Origin: Bremia lactucae
Taxonomy: Eukaryota; Oomycota; Peronosporomycetes; Peronosporales; Peronosporaceae
DNA length: 64,000 nucleotides
Direction of reading: 5' to 3'
NCBI RefSeq assembly: GCF_004359215.1
Contig: NC_090614.1
Span: 3,992,815-4,056,814 of the forward strand
Part shown: one piece after another, positions 11,611 through 19,676 of the stretch
How positions within the stretch are numbered: position 1 is the stretch's first letter
Layout of the letters: the number at the start of each line of letters is the position of its first letter
Notes under the pieces: model-generated
Told to the model about the DNA's origin: nothing
The model's input: only the letters and a program-made list of their open reading frames with translations
Databases searched by the model: none
Position numbers and translations under genes: made by a program

Positions 11611-12117
11611 TGTAACGGGGTATCCCATTACATAACATCATTTCCTAAAAGGAAAAAAATAATGTTTTTATGAGAGGAAATGATTAAATACGTACCAAAT
11701 TAATATCTTCATTATTTTTGACTCAGTCAATTCAATACAACGAAATTTAGTGATATGGACGCAATAAGACATTAATGGTATTGATTGATTGATTTAATTG
11801 TACGTTAACCCTACCAATCGCTACAAGACACGATTGTGCGGTGCGAAAGTAGGTGCCATACATAGTTTTTTTTATCATAAAATAAAGTCAGTAGTAGATA
11901 GAAGATCGTTACGACAGAGCTTAATGTATTAATATAATTTTACTGTCCCCTTATTCTAAGGCCTTAACATAAATCTTTGGTAGCTAGGACTTCCTAGCAT
12001 CTTGGAATATTCCTCTGCACGTCGAGTTTGGGGATTAGTCGAGGCGCCCCACCATCACTGTAATCAGTGTAGGTTGACTAGTACAATGATCAGTACTAGC
12101 AAAGGCTACTCGTTATA
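11611..12117 (+). repeat. 3' LTR of E1 (family B)
   Basis: It starts TGTAACGGGGTATCCC directly after a purine-rich tract (GGTTAAGGGAGCG) and ends ...CTACTCGTTATA, a mutated CCCCGTTACA. It contains the family-B landmarks GACACGATTGTGCGGTGCG, GTAGATAGAAGATCGTTACG and the terminal CTAGTAC...GTACTAG hairpin. Confidence 0.88.
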
Positions 12118-12432
12118 CTATGACAAAGAAGCACCCATTTCGGCAGCACCATCCCACGAGATCGTAATAAATATGATGCTTGAGAAGCTATATGGTCCAG
12201 GTGAGTCATCAGAAAGCGTGTAGCAAGCTAGGTTTCCAATTGATGGACTCAGATTGCATCATTAGAGGTTATCATAAAATACGCACTACATTTGAATATT
12301 CTACAGAAAAGGTACTAAAATGTAGTAACATGGCGTCGTGTTGTGGACATTAAAAGTAATTTTCCTACGCCGCCATCAAGGTATTTCAATCCTGCACGCG
12401 GCGATAAGAATTTCGTTGCTTGAAACACGGCC
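12118..12432. other. Gap between E1 and E2
   Basis: About 315 bp. One short open frame crosses it but has no recognisable content. It is probably original spacer of the CPT1 inverted duplication or further transposon debris. Confidence 0.5.
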
Positions 12433-12819
12433 TGAAATGAGGCAAACAACGGTTGGTGAACCATTGTTGTGGTACATTTGATTTATGGGTAAAATACCTT
12501 TTATTCTATTTAAAATAGTTAATTAGTGAAATTTCATTTATCGTGGGTAAGAAAAGTGGATTTCTATTCGGCGGCCGAATCGATGTTTAATTTAGCTAAG
12601 GTAAGGTTTAGATTTAAATAATTAAATAAAGTTCAGTTCCTCTTCTGATCTTAAGAGTCTAGTGCCTTCCTAAGGCATGCGCAGTGATCTGTAAGAGATA
12701 GAAGCCTTTATAAGGTACATACTCTCGGGCACTAGTTGCCACTTGGCTCTACGTATCCCTATCCCCCTTGAACTAAAATTTACCTTCCTCTGACTTAAGG
12801 AGATAGGTGCTCCGCTACG
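12433..12819 (+). repeat. 5' LTR of E2 (family C)
   Basis: It matches 18434-18920 in order: CGGTTGG-GAACC, GGTACAT, TATGGGTAAAATACC, the TAGTGCCTTCC and GGGCACTAGTTGCCACTTGG blocks, and ends GCTCCGCTACG. It is about 100 bp shorter than the 3' copy because of deletions near its 3' part. Confidence 0.85.
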
Positions 12820-12879
12820 CCTGGCAGCAGTCGTAGTCAAGCCACGCCTGAGTCCTTATAAGACTAGTCATTTACTGAA

Positions 12880-13500
12880 ATGAAAGAGTTTCAAGAACTT
12901 TTAAAGGGCATCACACAGCGTATGACAAATTCAAAGCTTTGTTTGGGCTTAAACACATTGATTAAATATGTCCCAAGGACTAAGGGTTCTGCATGCAAGG
13001 TTTGAAGCCTTTGCGCGATATGAATCCTTCCTAATCGGACAGGTTCAGGATCACTTAGCGGCATCTATATCAACTCGATACATATCTGTACCTGATTCAG
13101 AGCCGAAGGCTCGCCCCTTACTTGTCAATGTGAAGACCTTTGAAGAAAGGAGGGATAAAACCTCCCTCTTTTGGTTAAGCAGATAGAGATATCTATTGAC
13201 TCCGCCTTGTTCTTGACAGAACGGCAAATGGTGGCTATGACCATTTTCAAACTTGGAGGTAGAGCGATGGAGTGGGCACTATCGTGCAGTACGTCCATAA
13301 ACGAAGCTTTCCCTTCATGGGCTTCGCTGAAACAGCAAATGGCTAGTATATTTGCACCGCTTGATAAGGCTTTTCGCATGCGGGCACGGCTCCTGGCAAA
13401 TGGTAGGGTGAACGACCCCTAGGGGACTTTGTCCAGGAGTTGAGTCATGATTCAACAAAAGCGATATTGGCACGGAGCATTGAATAGGTCTGTCTGAAAA
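12880..13500 (+). pseudogene. E2 gag relic
   Basis: It starts at an ATG near 12880 (KEFQELLKGITQRM), with a capsid-like block from 13125 (VNVKTFEERRDK, then IEISIDSALFLTERQMVAM, FKLGGRAMEWAL, FPSWASLKQQMASIFAP). A single frameshift/stop at about 13183 separates these halves. The AMEWAL and LKQQ blocks are the Retrotrans_gag signature. 13500-14300 is gag/protease linker with no clear active site. Confidence 0.72.
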
Positions 13501-14299
13501 TCAGACACTGGAATGTCTGATTTGAAAACTCCAATGTTAAAAGCATTAATTCTGAGCCCGACTTAGACGAAGGAAGTGGAACGGCATGTACTCCGTTGAG
13601 TGACACTCGTCGTGATAACGGCTAACTGATTGCTGAAAGCATCGTAGGCCTAAATTCCAGTCATCAAGGGTATAACATTCCTGAGATACGTGGAGTTTTA
13701 CGTCTAAGTCCACCGAGTGTGGTCGGCCAAGGTGGCAACATACTGAGTGTCAGTAGTGACAGTATTGGTGGTTCGCCAGGGCATTTCGGTTCAAACCCTT
13801 TTAATGCACGTGAAGTGACACGTAAACGGTAACTGGGCAAGGAAGTTGGGTTATATTACTCCTCGTCAGGTGTCGGATTAGACACCAGCTCTAGTATAGA
13901 ACCAATACAGGCTAAATTTTTTGGAGACGTGAATGTCCCGGCCTCAATGAGGCGTATTGTCTCTACTTTAAGATAGGATGGATGCAAAGCATCTATACTC
14001 TCACAAAGTGATACGAGCGAGCAATTTCCTACGCTTGTGAACTGTATAACCGGTAACGTCGAGGAAGAAGTTAGCCCTGCGGCGATTCCTTCGTTACATG
14101 CTCTTTTAGAGCTGGTCGACATGCCTATTGATACGTGCAGCCGAACCTTGAAGACTGGCGACTTATCTGAAATGGTGGTCATTCGACCAACAATTGAGTT
14201 AAACTTATCGTCACTTCTGCACGAAGCTTCTTGGAGGACACAAAAGCTGCGATTATTGCGCGGAGCGGATCCTCAATCCTTACAGATTCTATGATCCAT

Positions 14300-14940
14300 T
14301 TTGTTCCTCGATTAAGGAATTTCAAGATGTGGTATGAACCAATCCACCATCTCTTTTACGCTAAGGTAGAGATATCTGTCATGAATTTGACTTAATTCCT
14401 GGATCGAAATACTGTGGCACACGACACTGGTCTTTAACAAGAGAACAGTGTGGCGTCATTGACGACTTTCGTGGTAAGCATGAGGCTGGAATAGTACGAG
14501 AGAGCAAATCTCCCCATTCGACAACGCCATTTTGTGTTCAGAAGCCAAATAGTAAATGGCACATTGCGCATTCTGATAGCAAGCTTAATGCTGTCACTAT
14601 ACCAGCACAAAACCTCATTCCCAGAAAGGACGTTCTTCAGAACAATAGGTGAAATGCACAGTGCACTTAATTTAGTCGATGTTTACTATCAACTGCTCAT
14701 TCGAGCTAGCATCTCCCACTTACAGCGGTTACTCCAGGCGGTATGGCATGGGAGTGGTTCGTTATGCCACAAGGGTTTTCCAACGCCCCGGCAGCAATTA
14801 ACTGTCTAATGACGCAGCTATTCCGCCCTAATCGAGGTTATGCACAGAACTTATTTTGATGACATTTTTTTCTATAGTCGTGCGGAGCAGGGTCGGTCGG
14901 ATGTGGAAAGCCATCTAGACCATTTGCGAGCAGTGCTAGA
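14300..14940 (+). pseudogene. E2 reverse transcriptase
   Basis: FQDVV, PGSKYCGTRHW, ESKSPHSTTPFCVQKPN, DVYYQLLIRASI, MPQGFSNAPAA and YFDDIFFYSRAEQ appear in the normal RT order, spread over three frames. The YFDD catalytic box is intact at nucleotide level near 14855. At least three frameshifts prevent expression. Confidence 0.82.
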
Positions 14941-15606
14941 GTGTATGCGCACAATATAATTGTAAGGCAATGCATCCTATATGAATTTTTGGCGCATTTG
15001 ATTAATTTCTTTCTTAGGAAGTCTCATTCGGATCCCGCTGAAATAAAAGCCATAGTAAATTGGCCGTTCCTTGAAACTAAAAGGATTTGCGTAAATGGTT
15101 CGGTGTCGCCAATTGTTTACATAAATATAGCGAAAATTACGCTGATATGGGCAGGCCATTATCTAATCTCCTTTAAAAAGGGTATAGAATGGTGCTGGAC
15201 TAGCACCGAATATAATGCTTTTCGAGCAGTTAAGGATAGTCTTATCCATGCCCCGATTCTGGCACTACCAAATCCAAATTGGCCTTTCAGTGTCGTCAGT
15301 GACGCTTCGAATCTTGCCATTGGCAGTGCTTTGTTACAAATAGATGTTGATGGGCGTGAACGTGTTATTGCGTTCAAATCTAGGCAGCATAAAGCTGCGG
15401 AAAAGAACTACCCAGTTCATGGCAAAGACTTACTTGCTATGAAGTATGCTCTCGTCAAATTCAGAGTTCATCTGCTCGGCTTCAATCCGTTTGTGATAAA
15501 AACAGATCACGCGTCATTACGCACGGCGACTAAGTCGCCCCACCTCTCACAGAGAATTGCCCGATGGCTACCCTTTTTCGCCGAGTTCAGCTTCGAGGTG
15601 AAGTAA
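14941..15606 (+). CDS. E2 RT thumb and RNase H segment (221 codons open)
   Basis: RNase H domain of the gypsy polyprotein, which degrades the RNA strand during cDNA synthesis. The second half contains SVVSDASNLAIGSALLQ, RQHKAAEKNYPVHGKDLLAMKYAL and KTDHASLRTAT blocks typical of the RT/RNase H of this superfamily. The open frame ends at a single TAA at 15604-15606 in place of a Tyr codon (consensus EVKYKPGKQ), after which the same domain finishes with ADALSRRPD. So it is a fragment of pol rather than a separate gene. Confidence 0.85.
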   Translation: MYAHNIIVRQCILYEFLAHLINFFLRKSHSDPAEIKAIVNWPFLETKRICVNGSVSPIVYINIAKITLIWAGHYLISFKKGIEWCWTSTEYNAFRAVKDSLIHAPILALPNPNWPFSVVSDASNLAIGSALLQIDVDGRERVIAFKSRQHKAAEKNYPVHGKDLLAMKYALVKFRVHLLGFNPFVIKTDHASLRTATKSPHLSQRIARWLPFFAEFSFEVK

Positions 15607-16540
15607 AAGCCTGGCAAGCAGATTGCTTTGGCCGATGCGTTATCACGCAGGCCAGATTGTGAGCTATCTCATTTAACGACTATAATGTCGCCTATTACTG
15701 AATTGATCCGCACGGCTTACGCCAAGGATAAACAGTGTGTTGCTCTGCTTCGAGCTCTAAAGAACTCTTACTCGGGTTTTAAACTGTCGGCACGCTTGCG
15801 TGCAAGGTTACATCGATTTTCTTTCGATAACGACCTATTGCTTTATTGCACGGACGCTGCGGATTCTCCACGCGTCGTTGTTCCGCATGTTGAGGATTTG
15901 AAGAACCGAATTCTCCATGAGGCACAAGATACTTTACTTGGTGGTCATCTCGGTACAGAAAAGACCTACAGCTCTGTAAGCCAGATTTATTGGTGGCCCA
16001 AACTTATAAATGGGTCAGCAAATACGTTCGCACATACAAAACTTGCCAGCGGGTAAAGCCCTCGGCGCATGCTGCAGCGACACTGACAAGTAGGCCCGTA
16101 CCAATAGGGTGTTAGGAGTCTATTTACATGGATTTTTTGGTCTACCGGAAGATGTGGCCGGTAACTCTGGCGTAGTGGTTTTTGTTGACCTATTGAGCAA
16201 AATTCGTCATTTAGCGGCTGTGCCGGATACCATTGATGGTGGAGGTACATCAAGGATGTTCATCGACCGCGTGATTGGACAGCACGGTTTGCCAGTGGCA
16301 ATTGGCTCTGATTGGGACCCCCGTTTCACGGGTAAATTCTGGAAATCAATTTTCTGAGTGCTTGGCACCAGATTGGACATGTCCACTGCGGTCCATCCGC
16401 AGACGATGGTAAAACTAAACGTGTCATCGCGTCATTGAAGACGTTTTACGGTGTGTTCTCAGACACCGAAGCTCTCGGCTCAAGGCTCCCAGTGGTAATG
16501 TCTGCGTTAAATAACGCTGTCCATGCCTCTACAGGCTACA
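15607..16540 (+). pseudogene. E2 integrase, zinc-binding and catalytic parts
   Basis: ADALSRRPDCE ends RNase H; then HEAQDTLLGGHLGTEKTY gives the two His of the HHCC module. A 1-nt shift near 16005 follows, and the first Cys is replaced (RTYKTCQ). The catalytic core shows VVVFVDLLSKIRHLAAVP and SDWDPRFTGKFW (second Asp). A frameshift near 16130 disrupts the first catalytic Asp (MDF). Confidence 0.8.
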
Positions 16541-16544
16541 CTTC

Positions 16545-17270
16545 TTGCTATGGCAACGGTCTCACCCACCCACGCATTCCGTTAACGATACCACTGCGTG
16601 GTTTAGGGTTTGGTGGAAGGGGAAATTAGCCGATAGTCTTGCTGATATTAGCCCTGTTACCATTAAAAAACAAGTCAGCGAGTTTCTCGCGACGCGATTT
16701 AGTGTCTTAAGACATGTACGTGACACAATGGCTGATAATCAAGACAAACAAAAAGAACAAGCAGATACCAAAGGTAGAAGCTGTATTAATTCTTATATGG
16801 TCGGAGACCGAGTTTTATTAAAAGCTAAAAATCAACCTACTAACTTGGTTTCCGCGGTCTTCACGACCAGATTACGCCCGCGCTTTAATTGGCCATTAAT
16901 GGTCGTGGCCAAGAAGGGTCTAGCTTACACGCTAAACCTTCCTAGCAAGTCGCGTTCACACCCAGTGTTCTACGTTGGCTTGCTTAACCCATATCGGGAC
17001 CCTTCTCATGTGGACTTAAAGGCGCTTGCGCCGAGACAGGCGATCGTGCCGCAGATTGCAGCATCCTCACCACGATGTCCAGCTGGACCTCTAAACGAGG
17101 TTGCTGACGTTCCAGCATCGAAGGCCGATTCAGCACCGCCTCAAAAAAAACTTAACCCGAGAAAGGCTCTCACGGAAGAAGTTGTACCTCGTGCTTTCGA
17201 GCATGCACCACGAGGCCGGCTCGCAGTTTGGGTCTCCGCCGAAATTTCGGCCCCCTCCCGCGCTGCTTGA
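16545..17270 (+). CDS. E2 integrase C-terminus and linker (241 codons open)
   Basis: The segment VGDRVLLKAKNQPTNL, LRPRFNWPLMVVAKKG, YTLNLPSKSRSHPVFYVGLL is the GPY/F module of gypsy integrases. It is followed by a Pro/Ala-rich linker leading to the chromodomain. It belongs to pol and is open only because this part is less damaged. Confidence 0.8.
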   Translation: MLWQRSHPPTHSVNDTTAWFRVWWKGKLADSLADISPVTIKKQVSEFLATRFSVLRHVRDTMADNQDKQKEQADTKGRSCINSYMVGDRVLLKAKNQPTNLVSAVFTTRLRPRFNWPLMVVAKKGLAYTLNLPSKSRSHPVFYVGLLNPYRDPSHVDLKALAPRQAIVPQIAASSPRCPAGPLNEVADVPASKADSAPPQKKLNPRKALTEEVVPRAFEHAPRGRLAVWVSAEISAPSRAA

Positions 17271-17486
17271 TGCGCGGGGGAACCTTCAGTTTCACGTGAA
17301 GGAACTTTTAAAGCGACGTCGTCCAAAGGGCCAACACCAGTATCTGGTGAAGTGGCTGGGGTACGTCTTTACAGATAATTATTGGTAGTTTGAGATACCT
17401 CTTCGGCAAGATTGCCCGCACACCGTTGACCTTTTTGAGCGCCCAGCTCAGGGTCAACTTGCGTCAAACGACGCTTCCCACCACTA
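17260..17486 (+). pseudogene. E2 chromodomain
   Basis: FHVKELLKRRRPKGQHQYLVKWLGY shows the chromodomain beta-strands and aromatic W-x-GY; a stop (TAG at 17386-17388) falls right after DNYW. Chromodomains on integrases direct insertion to chromatin marks (known family property). Confidence 0.78.
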
Positions 17487-17524
17487 GAAGCGGATCTATA
17501 GCCTTAGTGCGGCTTCGATCGAGG

Positions 17525-18262
17525 TTACACGGTCGGCCGAATCACTGAAATATCAGCTTGGCCTTCCCTCATTTGTGGCATGAAGGCCGAACGTAACTGG
17601 CCTTTGGCCTTAAGCTTGGCGAATTCGATGCGAAGCTTCCGTTCAAAACAAACATCAGTCACATCCGCAGACTTTTGTGATATTCCAAATATTGCGAGGC
17701 GGCGGGCCCGATGGACCCAGTTCTTAAATGAAACTTCGGTTTCGCTCTTTGATTCATTTCGAAACAAAACGATCGGAATTCCCTTCATTGAGATTACCGA
17801 AGCCCCACGGGCCTGATCATGCAAAGGCGTTAGAAACTGACTTCGCGTCAATGCCTTTGGCGTAAAGTATCGATCATGAAGAGCGTCGGGACCAGCGATC
17901 TCCTCTGGCTTCCTCGAGTCACCAAAGATCCAGATGGCCAAGCTGTGACCCGCTATTTCTTTGAGACGCACGTCTGCACTAAGCGGAGTGAATCTATATT
18001 CAGCATGAGCTTTAGCTTTCACTATCGGGGCAACTCGACGACGAGCTTGTTCCTCTTTGAGGATCGCCCGTACTTGGTCTTTATCGAGCGGATTTGTCAT
18101 GATGTTGAACTCAGGGTCCCGTGTCCTGCTCAATGCAGTTAAGACATCAGCGGCGCCACTATCTAAGAACGGATTTGGGGTTCGCCGACGTTCATCCGGA
18201 GGAGAAGGCGTAAAAGAATGACGCTTTGTCTCTACTTCTCTGATGGAGAGTGACTTTCAAAT
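17525..18262 (-). CDS. E2 antisense accessory frame
   Basis: Opposite strand to gag-pol, converging with the pol stop 40 bp away and starting in the region adjoining the 3' LTR. The frame is open from about 18262; the first ATG is at 18100 (191 codons, beginning MTNPLDKDQVRAILKEEQ). The product is soluble, mixed charged, without membrane segments; a C-terminal helix-rich KLRIEFAKLKAKGQ stretch stands out. I recognise no family. Upstream coding text (TPSPPDERRRTPNPF) suggests a longer N-terminus, so the true start may be lost. It lies exactly where E1, E3, E5 and E7 have their antisense frames, but I see no clear sequence match to them. Confidence 0.6.
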
Positions 18263-18423
18263 CCACCATTCCCTTATCGTGGAGGAAGGTGCTAAGAGTC
18301 TGTGACTCACGCTTGATTGTTATGAGACAAAGGAAGAAAAACACAACCGAACGGTTAGCTGCTTAGTTTCCAACCTCAAAGAGGAAATGAAGTGTATGTT
18401 GTCAATCGGTGACAACAGTCTGC

Positions 18424-18433
18424 TGGGGTAGGG
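18424..18433 (+). promoter_or_regulatory. E2 polypurine tract
   Basis: TGGGGTAGGG abuts the TGTAATGG start of the 3' LTR, the expected place for plus-strand priming. Confidence 0.6.
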
Positions 18434-18920
18434 TGTAATGGAATACACATCGGTTGGAGAACCGTTGTTGTGGTACATGTACTTTATGGGTAAAATACCT
18501 TTTTATCCTATTTTCAAATACCTAATTAATTAAATCCCATTTACTATGGGTAACAAATGTGGGTGTCGCCCAAAATAAATCTGGTGGCCAAAATCTATTT
18601 TTGTAAAGTAGCTAGGGTACGATTTTAGATTAAATAAATAAATAAAGCGCAGCTCCCCTTTTGGTCTTAAAGCGTTAAGTGCCTTCCTCAGGCTTGCGCA
18701 ATGATCTGTAAGAGACGGAAGCCTGTCTAAGGTATATACTCTTGGGCACTAGTTGCCACTTGGTTCTACGAACCCCTGAATCCCTTGAACTAGGATTCAT
18801 TAAGCTTTAATAGCTTGTACGACTCCATGAGTTGTAAAACCCATTAATTCTATAGAACTAAGAGACTTCTTAAGTCTGAAAGTCTTCCTCTGACGTTAGA
18901 AACGAGATAGCTCCGCTACA
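18434..18920 (+). repeat. 3' LTR of E2 (family C)
   Basis: 487 bp from TGTAATGGAATACAC to TAGCTCCGCTACA (TGTA...TACA ends). Block by block it matches 12433-12819. Confidence 0.87.
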
Positions 18921-19676
18921 CTATCGGAATTTGCTGAACGACCAGTGGGTCCGCCGTGACGTGCCAAAATGGAATTCAAAACAGGGTTTGGTCTTGGCGA
19001 CAACTATAGCGTACGGATGGCGTCACGAAATACTTGATGCCTCACTGCGCGTCCTGCGGATAAAATCACAATTCCGAGAAAGTTTTGTTTTCTCACGTAC
19101 AGATGAAGAAATATTCGCTTCAAATCGTTCATTTTGTTTGACAATTTTCTTTTAAAGCACCCTTTTTAAACACATTTATTTGAATATACCAACTTTAAAC
19201 ACTTCCTTATTAACCTAATTTATTTGAATAACCACCTTTTAACATAAACGTAAATTGTTTGAGTCCACCTTGTTAAACTAATTTATTTGAATATACAAAA
19301 TTCTATTTAAAGGATCTAAGCTATAATTTATGAAACGATTCCGTTAGCAAAATGACACTTATGCTGATAATCGACTTTATCTAGAACTAAACGGATGCAA
19401 ATTCATCCAAAAAAATCTATATTTACATTCGTTCTGCTTTTATGGTTGGAAAGTGACTCACTGCTCTTCAGATTCCTTCTGCTCTTTGTCGTCTTGTCTC
19501 CTTCTGCAATGTCACTCACCGCATTTAAGTGTCCTCCTGGTCTTTTTATACTGTCTCTCACCTACTTCTATTCGAAGGTTATCATGTGCAGATCGGCAAA
19601 TGTTTCAAGAAATGCCCACCCTCTGTACAGAGAACGTCCTTTTCGAAATTCTAATTCTAAGTTCACCTATACAGTG
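18921..19676. other. Intergenic, upstream of CPT1 copy B
   Basis: No gene recognised. It includes an AT-rich degenerate tandem repeat (19160-19310) and must hold the promoter of copy B. It is unrelated to the sequence upstream of copy A. Confidence 0.55.
19160..19310. repeat. AT-rich degenerate tandem repeat
   Basis: Three to four copies of a unit of about 45 bp around AATTTATTTGAATATAC, each followed by a CACCTT/CAACTT block and A/T-rich filler. Confidence 0.65.

Larger units (their letters stand above)
3175..12117 (+). mobile_element. E1: decayed Ty3/gypsy chromovirus, LTR family B
   Basis: Order on the plus strand is truncated LTR, gag, protease, reverse transcriptase, RNase H, integrase, chromodomain remnant, antisense accessory frame, 3' LTR. 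Every gene is broken by many stops and frameshifts, so it is old. The 5' side carries an internal deletion, a tandem duplication and a solo family-A LTR. I found no target-site duplication (GCCAC on the left versus CTATG on the right). It occupies half of the spacer between the two CPT1 copies. Confidence 0.88.
12433..18920 (+). mobile_element. E2: Ty3/gypsy chromovirus, LTR family C
   Basis: Two divergent LTRs bracket gag, RT, RNase H, integrase, chromodomain and an antisense frame. pol is broken only by a limited number of frameshifts and stops; the RNase H and integrase C-terminal segments remain open over 200 codons. The LTRs lack a clear target-site duplication (CGGCC versus CTATC). It is less decayed than E1 but not active. 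Confidence 0.9.
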
